Below, in pieces: positions 57,659 to 64,000 of a stretch of 64,000 nucleotides of DNA. The notes under the pieces are model-generated. The model had not been told where the DNA came from. It ran no database searches and was given only the letters and a program-made list of their open reading frames with translations. Source of the DNA: Streptomyces clavifer (GTDB lineage Bacteria; Actinomycetota; Actinomycetes; Streptomycetales; Streptomycetaceae); assembly GCA_014651175.1 (NCBI GenBank), contig BMWJ01000010.1, positions 228,582 through 292,581 of the forward strand. The letters are read 5' to 3'. A program made the translations under genes and the position numbers. Every line of letters begins with the position of its first letter. Within the stretch, counting starts at the first letter, position 1.

Positions 57659-57687
57659 ACGGAACGTCACGACACGGTACGTTCCGT
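57659..57687. promoter_or_regulatory. Palindromic operator candidate upstream of the TetR gene
   Basis: Perfect 9-bp arms ACGGAACGT / ACGTTCCGT separated by 11 bp, ending 76 bp before the TetR start. Spacing and symmetry suit a dimeric regulator; the TetR protein is the obvious candidate. Confidence 0.5.
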
Positions 57688-57763
57688 TTCTGCCTGGTCA
57701 TTGTTCGACTTCTGGCGACGGGCTGTCAATAAGCCGCGGCCTGAATCCCCCTATGCTCACCGA

Positions 57764-58351
57764 ATGATCACATCGCCGAGTTCCCTGCGCCGCAGCGAGC
57801 GATCACGGCGGGCGACGCTGGACGCCGCCCTGGAGTTGTGCACGGAGAAGGGGTACGGCCGGGTCACCGTCGAAGCCATCGCGGCGCGCGCCGGCGTGAG
57901 CAAGAAGACGATCTACCGCTGGTGGCCGTCAAAGGGCGCGGTGCTGCTGGAGGCCTTCACGGAGGCGCTCGTCGGTGCCACACCGTTCGTCGACACCGGC
58001 GACATCGCGGCCGACCTGCGGACGCACATCAACGGCGCGGTGCGGTTGATGTCCACGGCGCCCTACGGCCCGGCCTACGCCGGGATCCTCTCCGAGATGC
58101 ACCACGACGACGACCTCGCGGCGGCCGTCAGGGACCAGCTGGTCGGCCCGCGCGTCGAAGGTGCGGTGGCGCGCCTCCGCGGCGCGCAGGAGCAGGGGCA
58201 GATTCCGGAAACCGCCGATCTCCCGCTGGCGGTGGAGATGCTCTACGGGCCCGTCTACTACCGCCACGTGCTGCGCAAGCCCGCCCAGGACGAGGCGACG
58301 GTCGCCTCCCTGGTGGCCCACGTCCTGCGGTCGCTGGGCGCCGGGGAGTAG
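57764..58351 (+). CDS. TetR/AcrR family transcriptional regulator
   Basis: 195 residues from ATG 57764. The helix-turn-helix region RATLDAALELCTEKGYGRVTVEAIAARAGVSKKTIYRWWPSKGAVL is followed by a C-terminal TetR_C-type domain. A -10-like TATGCT lies 7 nt before the start, suggesting a leaderless message. It may control itself, the ABC exporter to the left, or the flavin reductase to the right; the palindrome at 57659 supports autoregulation. Confidence 0.9.
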   Translation: MITSPSSLRRSERSRRATLDAALELCTEKGYGRVTVEAIAARAGVSKKTIYRWWPSKGAVLLEAFTEALVGATPFVDTGDIAADLRTHINGAVRLMSTAPYGPAYAGILSEMHHDDDLAAAVRDQLVGPRVEGAVARLRGAQEQGQIPETADLPLAVEMLYGPVYYRHVLRKPAQDEATVASLVAHVLRSLGAGE

Positions 58352-58376
58352 TCGGCCGGCGTCTCCCCGGGCGGCG

Positions 58377-58925
58377 TCAGCTGAAGAAGGCCGCGGCCCG
58401 GGACACCGCCGCGCTGTCGGACAGGACGTCACCGGGCTTGCTGCCGTTGCCCAGCAGCACCCCGCCCCACCGCATCCGCAGGTACTGCGCGGAGGCCCGC
58501 AGCGTGCCCGCCAGGGGCTCGGCGACCGCCGGATCGTCGTCCGCGAGCGCCGTGACGCCCCACAGGGTCTTCCCGGCCATCCGCTGCTCGAAGTCGATGC
58601 CGGGTGCCTCCAGCCATCCCGACCAGTGGTCCAGGTAGCGCTTGGTGGAGGTGGACACCGCGTACCAGTACAGCGGCGAGGCGATGACGACGTCGGTCGC
58701 TGCCAGCGTCGCCTCCAGCAGGGTCGCGGCGGGGCCCTCGGGGGCCGGATGGCCACCGTCCGCGTGCCGCAGATCCTCGAAGTCGGGCAGTGGCAGGTCC
58801 CGCAGGTGCAGCCACCGCTGCCGCGACCCTGCCGGGAGCTGTTCGGCGGCGAGCCGGGCGAGCGCTTCGGTGTTGCCGTCGGCGCGGCTGCTGCCGAGCA
58901 GGAAGAGGAAGCTGCGCGTGGCCAT
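58377..58925 (-). CDS. Flavodoxin-fold NAD(P)H-dependent FMN reductase/oxidoreductase
   Basis: 182 residues. The flavin phosphate loop LGSSRADGNTEALARL near the N-terminus and the SPLYWYAVSTSTKRYLDHW motif identify the NADPH-dependent FMN reductase family, cytosolic quinone or flavin reductases. The start ATG 58925 has GGGGAGA upstream. It is convergent with the TetR gene, which is a plausible regulator. Confidence 0.85.
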   Translation of the reverse strand: MATRSFLFLLGSSRADGNTEALARLAAEQLPAGSRQRWLHLRDLPLPDFEDLRHADGGHPAPEGPAATLLEATLAATDVVIASPLYWYAVSTSTKRYLDHWSGWLEAPGIDFEQRMAGKTLWGVTALADDDPAVAEPLAGTLRASAQYLRMRWGGVLLGNGSKPGDVLSDSAAVSRAAAFFS

Positions 58926-59008
58926 GAGGTGATCTCCCCAGTTAGCTGCATGCGAATGTAACCAGCGTTCGCATTATATGCACACGCATTGAATCGGGAG
59001 TGGTGGTT

Positions 59009-59815
59009 TCAGCCGAACAGCCGCTCCAGCACGAGGGCGACGCCGTCGTCCTCGTTGGACAGCGTCACCTCGTCCGCCGCGGCCCGCAGCTCCGCGTGGG
59101 CGTTGGCCATGGCCACCCGGTGGCCCGAACGCCGGAACATCGGCAGGTCGTTGGGCATGTCGCCGAACGCCACCGCGTCCGCCGGGTCGCAGTCGAGCAG
59201 CGCGGCGGCCAGGGCGAATCCGGTGCCCTTGTCCACGCCGTGCGGCGCCAGCTCGACCGTGCCGGGCCCCGCCATCGTGACGCCGGCCAGGTCGCCCACG
59301 GCCCCGCGCGCGGCGGCGGCCAGTTCGTCGTCCGTCAGCTCCGGGTGGCGCACCAGGACCTTGATGATCGGTGCCGCCCACAGCTCCTCGCGGCGGCCGG
59401 TCCGCTGCGCGGGGAGCGAGGGGTGCGGCATCAGGTAGCCCGGCTCGATCAGGGTCCGTCCCTCGGGACCGTCCTGGTCCACCGCGGCGAACACCTGGCC
59501 GACCTCCGCCTCGATCTTGCCGAGCGCCGCGTCGGCCAGCGTGCGGTCGAGCGTCACCGAGCTCAGCATGCGGGCCGACCCGGCGTCGTACACCTGGGTT
59601 CCCTGGCCGCAGACCACCGGGCCCTCGTAGCGGAGGTCGGCGAGCAGCGCGCGTATGCCGGGAACCGCCCGGCCCGTGACGATCAGGTGCCGCGCGCCGG
59701 CCGAGGCGGCGCGGGCGAGGGCGGCGCGGGAGCGGGGGCTCACGGTGTCGTCGGAACGCAACAGGGTCCCGTCGAGGTCCGTGGCGACGAGGGAATATGC
59801 GGGTGGCGTCGGCAT
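59009..59815 (-). CDS. HAD family hydrolase (Cof-type sugar/nucleotide phosphatase)
   Basis: 268 residues. Motif I DLDGTLL, motif II VTGR, motif III Lys in DKGTGFALAAAL and motif IV GDMPNDLPMF place it in the Cof-type HAD subfamily with a C2B cap. It probably dephosphorylates sugar phosphates in the cytoplasm; the exact substrate is unknown. The start ATG 59815 is standard. Confidence 0.9.
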   Translation of the reverse strand: MPTPPAYSLVATDLDGTLLRSDDTVSPRSRAALARAASAGARHLIVTGRAVPGIRALLADLRYEGPVVCGQGTQVYDAGSARMLSSVTLDRTLADAALGKIEAEVGQVFAAVDQDGPEGRTLIEPGYLMPHPSLPAQRTGRREELWAAPIIKVLVRHPELTDDELAAAARGAVGDLAGVTMAGPGTVELAPHGVDKGTGFALAAALLDCDPADAVAFGDMPNDLPMFRRSGHRVAMANAHAELRAAADEVTLSNEDDGVALVLERLFG

Positions 59816-59880
59816 GGGGCAAGCCTAGGGAGATCGGCCTCCAGCCGTACGCCGCTGACCTGCGCGGACGGTCAGCCCTC

Positions 59881-60330
59881 TCAGTGGACGCAGAATTCGT
59901 TGCTCTCCGGGTCCAGGAGGATCTGCCACGAACCGCCCGGCACCTCCACCGTGCGCAGCACGCCCGCCCCCAGCCTCGCGAGCCGGGCCACCTCGGCGTC
60001 GCGCTGCCCGGGGGCCGTGTGCACGTCCAGGTGGAGGCGGTTCTTCACCGTCTTCGGCTCCGGCACCCGCTGGAAGAGCAGGCGCCGTCCGAGGCCCGTC
60101 CCGCTCTTCTGCTCGTACGGGTCGTCAGGATGCCGCACCGCCGCGAGATCTCGCCAGGCGCGGCGTCCGTGGGACTCGACCGTGGCCGACTCGGGCGCGG
60201 CCCCGGAGCGGAGCACCTCCTCGATCAGGGCGCTGTTGTCCTCGATCAGGTAGCCGAGGGCCTCGGCCCAGAAGTCGGCCTGGGCGTGCGGGTCGTTGGC
60301 ATCGATGACGAGCTTCCAGTGCAGGGTCAT
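59881..60330 (-). CDS. VOC family protein
   Basis: 149 residues from ATG 60330 (a GTG two codons upstream is possible). It has the glyoxalase-like fold: LHWKLVIDANDPHAQADFWAEALGY at the start, NRLHLDVHTAPGQRDAEVARLARLGAGVL and the ending LLDPESNEFCVH. It resembles Streptomyces VOC proteins annotated as glyoxalase-like domain without a known reaction. Confidence 0.85.
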   Translation of the reverse strand: MTLHWKLVIDANDPHAQADFWAEALGYLIEDNSALIEEVLRSGAAPESATVESHGRRAWRDLAAVRHPDDPYEQKSGTGLGRRLLFQRVPEPKTVKNRLHLDVHTAPGQRDAEVARLARLGAGVLRTVEVPGGSWQILLDPESNEFCVH

Positions 60331-60339
60331 GGACACCGT

Positions 60340-60885
60340 TCATAGCGGCTGTACGGCATCCGTGGCAACGGGCGCGCCCGGCGTGAGCGGGACGCGTCCG
60401 GCCTTCCCTGTCCGGTCCGGCCCGGCCGGAAGGCCCCGGGCCGGTGGGCAGGACCCGCAGACGTGCGTGTCGAGGGAGGCCAGCAGCTCCTGGGCGGACC
60501 GGCGCACCGACGGGTCGCCGTCCCCGGTCAGCCGCTCGGCCGTCGCCCGTCCGGCCAGGACCGCCCGGTGGGCGTCCCGTGTCCACTCCGGGTGGTGCGC
60601 GTGCCCGTGGGAGAGGATCGTCCGCAGCAGGCCGAGCACGCCGACGCGGTCCTTCACCGTCCGCACGGCGGCCAGCTCCCACAGGAACGGCACCGTGGCC
60701 ACCGTGGAGTCGAACACCGTCATGGCGCCGATCCACCGGCCCAGGTCGCTCAGCGCGTCCTCGGCGGACTCACTGTCACCCCAGGCTATTCGCGACAGCA
60801 TGCCGGGGACCTGGGACGCGGAACCATGGGCATGGCGCAGCTCATGCCACGGAACGTGCCTCATGTCCGCCAGAACGGTCCCCAT
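60340..60885 (-). CDS. HEAT-repeat-like hypothetical protein
   Basis: 181 residues from ATG 60885; a longer GTG start at 60894 and a shorter ATG at 60864 are possible. It begins MGTVLADMRHVPWHELRHAHGSASQVPGMLSRIAWGD, a pattern I know from Streptomyces HEAT-repeat proteins, followed by helical repeats such as GDPSVRRSAQELLASL. The C-terminus includes a CGSC pair. No enzymatic motif is visible. It is only 9 nt upstream of the VOC gene and so shares a transcript. Confidence 0.65.
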   Translation of the reverse strand: MGTVLADMRHVPWHELRHAHGSASQVPGMLSRIAWGDSESAEDALSDLGRWIGAMTVFDSTVATVPFLWELAAVRTVKDRVGVLGLLRTILSHGHAHHPEWTRDAHRAVLAGRATAERLTGDGDPSVRRSAQELLASLDTHVCGSCPPARGLPAGPDRTGKAGRVPLTPGAPVATDAVQPL

Positions 60886-61020
60886 CCGGGGCACTCAATC
60901 AGCCTTTGCGTGTGCCGTCCACCATGCATGCCTCACCCATCCGGTCGGCCGCCCGCGCTCCGGACGCCCACGCGGCGCGGAGGTGTCGTCCGTCCGGCCC
61001 GGCGAGCCGGAGGGCGCCGG

Positions 61021-62079
61021 TCAGGGCGCCGGGGTCCGCTCCGTGGCCGTCGTGCCGGTGCCCGGTGAGGCTTCGGTGCCGGTCCTCGTGGAGGGTGCGG
61101 CTCCGGTGCCGGCCGTCGTGTCCGGTGCCGGTGCCGTGTCGACGGGCGCCCCGGCCTCCGCGGCCGGCACGGCGAGGCGCAGTGCCCGGGCCCGTGTCCG
61201 CCGTGCGGTCCGCAGCGCGTCCCAGGTCAGCATCATGAGTGCTGCCCAGACGAGGGCGAAGCCCGCCCACCGCTCGGGCGGCATGGCCTCGTCGAAGTAC
61301 AGGATGCCGAGCCCGAACTGGAAGACCGGCGCCAGGTACTGCAGCAGGCCCAGGAGGGACAGCGGGACCCGGATCGCCGCCGCACCGAAGCAGACGAGCG
61401 GGATCGCGGTGACGAGGCCCGTCGCGGCGAGCAGGAGGCCGTGCCCCGCACCCCCCGAGAGGAAGGTCGAGTCGCCGCGCGCGCCGAGCCACAGCAGGAA
61501 GCCGAGCGCGGGCGGGAACAGGACGGCGGTCTCGGCGGCCAGGGACTCCAGGCCGCCCATGCCGACCTTCTTCTTCACCAGGCCGTACGTCGCGAACGAG
61601 AACGCCAGCACCAGTGAGATCCACGGCGGCTGCCCGTACCCGATCGCCAGCACGAGCACCGCGGCGAAGCCTGTCGCCACCGCGGTCCACTGCGCGGGCC
61701 GCAGCCGCTCACCGAGCAGCAGGACGCCCATGGCGATGGTGACCAGCGGATTGATGAAGTAGCCGAGTGACGCCTCGACGACATGGCCGTTGTTGACGGA
61801 CCAGATGTAGAGGCCCCAGTTGACCGAGATGACGGCCGAGGCGATCGCGATCAGTCCGAGCTTCCGGGGCTGGCCGACCAGCTCGCGTATCCAGGCCCAG
61901 CGGCGCAGGAACAGCAGGGCGACCCCCACGACGGCCAGCGACCAGACCATCCGGTGGGCGAGGATCTCCACCGCGCCGGACGGCTCGAGCAGTGGCCAGA
62001 AGAGGGGCACCAGGCCCCACATCCCGTACGCGCCGACTCCGTACAGCAGGCCGGCCCGCTGGTCGTTCTCTTGCTTCAC
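61021..62079 (-). CDS. rarD: RarD/EamA family permease
   Basis: 352 residues from GTG 62079 (GGGAGG upstream). It has ten hydrophobic segments in two EamA repeats, LLYGVGAYGMWGLVPLFWPLL and SVNWGLYIWSVNNGHVVEASLGYFINPLVTIAMGVLLLGERL being RarD-type. An Ala/Thr/Gly-rich tail of 55 residues follows the last helix. It is a drug/metabolite superfamily exporter with unknown substrate. Confidence 0.9.
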   Translation of the reverse strand: MKQENDQRAGLLYGVGAYGMWGLVPLFWPLLEPSGAVEILAHRMVWSLAVVGVALLFLRRWAWIRELVGQPRKLGLIAIASAVISVNWGLYIWSVNNGHVVEASLGYFINPLVTIAMGVLLLGERLRPAQWTAVATGFAAVLVLAIGYGQPPWISLVLAFSFATYGLVKKKVGMGGLESLAAETAVLFPPALGFLLWLGARGDSTFLSGGAGHGLLLAATGLVTAIPLVCFGAAAIRVPLSLLGLLQYLAPVFQFGLGILYFDEAMPPERWAGFALVWAALMMLTWDALRTARRTRARALRLAVPAAEAGAPVDTAPAPDTTAGTGAAPSTRTGTEASPGTGTTATERTPAP

Positions 62080-62192
62080 GGGCCCTCCCGGCACGCTGTG
62101 CCGGCGAGCGGCCGACCGCACGACGGTAGCGCCGGAAGGGCCTCCGTGTCATAGCCGTCTCACGGAGACGGTCGTGACAGGGTCGGCTTGCG

Positions 62193-63053
62193 TCACACCG
62201 TGGCCACCGCGGCGGCCACCGTCTCGGCCAGCGGTGTCGTCGGCCGGCCGGTCAGGCGGGCCAGGTCGCCGCTCGTACCCGCCAGCAGCCCGCGCCCGAT
62301 CGCCTCGTCGACGTCGACGAGGATCGCGGCGAAGCCCTCGGGCACGCCCGCGCCCACCAGGATCTCCTGGTGTGCGGCGGCCGGGACCTCGGTGTACGTG
62401 ATCTCCTTGCCGGTGGCGGCGGAGACCGTGGCGGCGTACTCGGCCAGCGACCAGGCGACGTCACCGCTCAGCTCGTACGCGGCGCCGAGGTGGCCCTCGC
62501 CGGTCAGCACGGCGGCAGCGGCGGCGGCGTAGTCGGCCCGGGTGGCGGAGGCGACGCGACCGTCGCCCGCGTTGCCGACGACGGTCCCGTGCTCCAGGAC
62601 GGGGGCCAGGTTCGCCGTGTAGTTCTCGGTGTACCAGCCGTTGCGCAGGAAGGTGTACGGCAGTCCCGATTCGAGGATCAGCTGCTCGGTCACCCGGTGC
62701 TCCGCGGCCAGCTGGAAGTCCGCTGCCGGTCCGCCCAGCACGCTCGTGTAGGCGAGCTGCGCGACGCCCGCGGCCTTGGCGGCGTCGATCACCGCGGTGT
62801 GCTGCGGGACCCGCTTGCCGACCTCGCTGCCGGAGACCAGCAGGACGCGGTCACCCGCCTCGAAGGCCCCGGCGAGGGTCTCCGGACGGTCGTAGTCGGC
62901 GATACGGATCTCGACGCCCCGGGCGGCGAGGCCGGCGGCCTTCTCCTCGCTGCGGACGACTGCGGCGATCCGGTCGGCCGGGACCGTGTCGAGCAGCTGC
63001 TCGACGACGAGACGGCCGAGCTCGCCGGTGGCTCCGGTGACAACGATGCTCAT
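62193..63053 (-). CDS. NAD(P)H-binding (NmrA-like) quinone oxidoreductase, QorB type
   Basis: 286 residues. The extended Rossmann motif VTGATGELGRLVVEQLL, the YTSVLGG segment and the LPYTFLRNGWYTENY motif match the SDR family of NAD(P)H:quinone oxidoreductases such as E. coli QorB (YtfG). It lacks the Tyr-Lys catalytic pair of classical SDRs. It is divergent from an HxlR regulator, with which it forms a redox-control pair. Confidence 0.88.
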   Translation of the reverse strand: MSIVVTGATGELGRLVVEQLLDTVPADRIAAVVRSEEKAAGLAARGVEIRIADYDRPETLAGAFEAGDRVLLVSGSEVGKRVPQHTAVIDAAKAAGVAQLAYTSVLGGPAADFQLAAEHRVTEQLILESGLPYTFLRNGWYTENYTANLAPVLEHGTVVGNAGDGRVASATRADYAAAAAAVLTGEGHLGAAYELSGDVAWSLAEYAATVSAATGKEITYTEVPAAAHQEILVGAGVPEGFAAILVDVDEAIGRGLLAGTSGDLARLTGRPTTPLAETVAAAVATV

Positions 63054-63129
63054 GGGGTGCTCCTTCTGGGACGCGCTGTTCCTCGTACGGACTGTCCACT
63101 CACTGTAGGACGGGCACTAACCAAACGAA

Positions 63130-63154
63130 AGTACCCACTTTGAAGTAAGGTACT
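63130..63154. promoter_or_regulatory. HxlR operator candidate
   Basis: AGTACC and GGTACT (63130-63135, 63149-63154) frame an inner palindrome ACTT-TG-AAGT, all 3 bp before the HxlR start. The nested symmetry is typical of DUF24/HxlR operators. Confidence 0.6.
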
Positions 63155-63157
63155 GGC

Positions 63158-63535
63158 ATGAGCGTAAGTGCCGAGCGGACTCCGAGCGTGAACCAGCCCA
63201 TGTGCCCCTCCCGGCTGGTTCTGGAACACGTCACCAGCCGATGGGGGGTCCTGGTGCTGGCGGCGCTGCTGGAGCGCTCGTACCGCTTCAGCGAGCTGCG
63301 CCGCACGATCGGCGGCGTCAGCGAGAAGATGCTGGCCCAGACCCTGCAGACCCTGGAGCGGGACGGCTTCGTGCACCGGGACGCGAAGCCCGTGATCCCG
63401 CCGAGGGTGGACTACTCGCTCACCCCGCTCGGCAGGGAGGCCGCCGACCAGGTCTGGGGCCTGGCCCGCTGGACCGAGCGGCGCGTGGACGCCGTGCACG
63501 CGGCGCGCGAGGCGTACGACGAGGCCCGGAGCTGA
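63158..63535 (+). CDS. HxlR (DUF24) family redox-type regulator
   Basis: 125 residues. The winged-helix domain is clear: MCPSRLVLEHVTSRWGVLVLAAL then YRFSELRRTIGGVSEKMLAQTLQTLERDGFV and VDYSLTPLG. A single Cys precedes the first helix (MCPS), the position of the redox-sensing Cys in YodB and QorR. The C. glutamicum QorR regulates a quinone oxidoreductase in the same divergent arrangement, so oxidation-controlled repression of the neighbouring gene is likely. Confidence 0.92.
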   Translation: MSVSAERTPSVNQPMCPSRLVLEHVTSRWGVLVLAALLERSYRFSELRRTIGGVSEKMLAQTLQTLERDGFVHRDAKPVIPPRVDYSLTPLGREAADQVWGLARWTERRVDAVHAAREAYDEARS

Positions 63536-63567
63536 CCGGTCGGGTCGGCTCCGGGCCTCGTCGTACG
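63513..63567. terminator. Shared terminator between the HxlR gene and korB, 20-bp stem
   Basis: A perfect 20-bp inverted repeat (63513-63532 and 63548-63567) with a 15-nt loop. The left arm is the end of the HxlR coding sequence (encoding TyrAspGluAlaArgSer), an unusually long perfect stem serving both convergent genes. Confidence 0.8.
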
Positions 63568-63602
63568 TGTTCCGGGCCTCCGCGGCCCCGGGTGGCGGCC
63601 GG

Positions 63603-64000
63603 TCAGCCGACCACGGTCCAGGTGTCGTTGCCGGCGAGGAGGGTGCTCAGGTCGCCCTTGCCGTGCTGCTCGACGGCGGTGTCCAGCTGGTCGGACATCA
63701 GGCTGTCGTAGACAGGGCGCTCCACACTGCGCAGGACCCCGATGGGGGTGTGGTGCAGCGTGTCCGGGTCGGCGAGGCGTGAGAGGGCGAAGGCGGTCGT
63801 GGGGCTGGGGTTGTGGGCGTCGTGGACGAGGATCCGCGACTGGTTCTCCTCGGTCACCGCGACGACGTGCAGATCACCCGTGACCGGGTCCCGGACGACG
63901 CCCTTGGACCCCTCCGCCCCGAAGCGGATGGGCTGGGCGTGTTCGAGGCGGATGACCGCCTCCTCGGCCTTCTCCTTGTCCTTGAGGGCGTCGAAGGCGC
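63603..64000 (-). CDS. korB: 2-oxoacid:ferredoxin oxidoreductase subunit beta, C-terminal part (KorB)
   Basis: The frame is open to the right edge and encodes the last 132 residues; the 5' part lies outside. It ends GVLRSVERPVYDSLMSDQLDTAVEQHGKGDLSTLLAGNDTWTVVG, the C-terminus I recognise from actinobacterial KorB. It would pair with a KorA alpha subunit to turn 2-oxoglutarate and CoA into succinyl-CoA with reduction of ferredoxin. In S. coelicolor korAB also lies not far from nuo. Confidence 0.85.
   Translation of the reverse strand, partial: AFDALKDKEKAEEAVIRLEHAQPIRFGAEGSKGVVRDPVTGDLHVVAVTEENQSRILVHDAHNPSPTTAFALSRLADPDTLHHTPIGVLRSVERPVYDSLMSDQLDTAVEQHGKGDLSTLLAGNDTWTVVG

Overview
The window is chromosomal DNA from a high-GC actinomycete, almost certainly Streptomyces or a close relative. 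The evidence is about 70% GC with strong third-position GC bias, many GTG starts and TGA stops, 4-nt stop/start overlaps, an AfsK/AfsR/AfsS-type regulatory locus, futalosine-route menaquinone genes (mqnA, mqnC), and a complete 14-gene nuo operon. There is no sign of phage, insertion sequence, CRISPR, rRNA or tRNA; it reads as core or near-core chromosome.

Layout. 1-6.4 kb: tail of an MFS transporter, a membrane protein, an FMO-like flavoprotein, the htpX-pspAB envelope-stress pair, a PNPOx-type oxidase and a TetR regulator. 6.8-15.2 kb: the AfsK-AfsR signalling locus, with a VOC protein in the position of the AfsK inhibitor KbpA, the Ser/Thr kinase with C-terminal PQQ propeller (AfsK), two small envelope genes, the 54-residue AfsS and the 988-residue SARP/NB-ARC/TPR regulator AfsR. 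15.6-25 kb: a cold-shock protein and then menaquinone genes (mqnA, mqnC, menG, a geranylgeranyl-reductase-type flavoprotein) interleaved with a second, membrane-anchored Ser/Thr kinase, a catalytically empty amidohydrolase-like protein and a DUF3152 metalloprotease. 25-27.5 kb: an MptB-like mannosyltransferase and an NlpC/P60 hydrolase.

27.5-44.8 kb: a 1.1-kb regulatory gap with a Crp-type site, phased repeats, a DnaA box and a Rex-type operator, followed by nuoA to nuoN with almost every junction overlapping, closed by a strong terminator. 44.8-54 kb: recQ, a Uma2 protein, a decayed HEAT-repeat locus, fahA, a peptide transporter/CocE hydrolase pair, and a long-chain polyprenyl diphosphate synthase (probable menaquinone tail). 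54-64 kb: a LolA-like protein with an ABC-2 exporter, a TetR regulator, small flavin, HAD and VOC enzymes, a RarD permease, a divergent HxlR/quinone-oxidoreductase pair, and the C-terminal part of a 2-oxoacid:ferredoxin oxidoreductase beta subunit (KorB) at the right edge.

Together the window couples respiration (quinone ring, prenyl tail, ring methylation, tail reduction, complex I and a 2-oxoacid oxidoreductase) with two Ser/Thr kinases and the antibiotic-control regulator AfsR. Assignments come from reading motifs and recalled families, without database searches.
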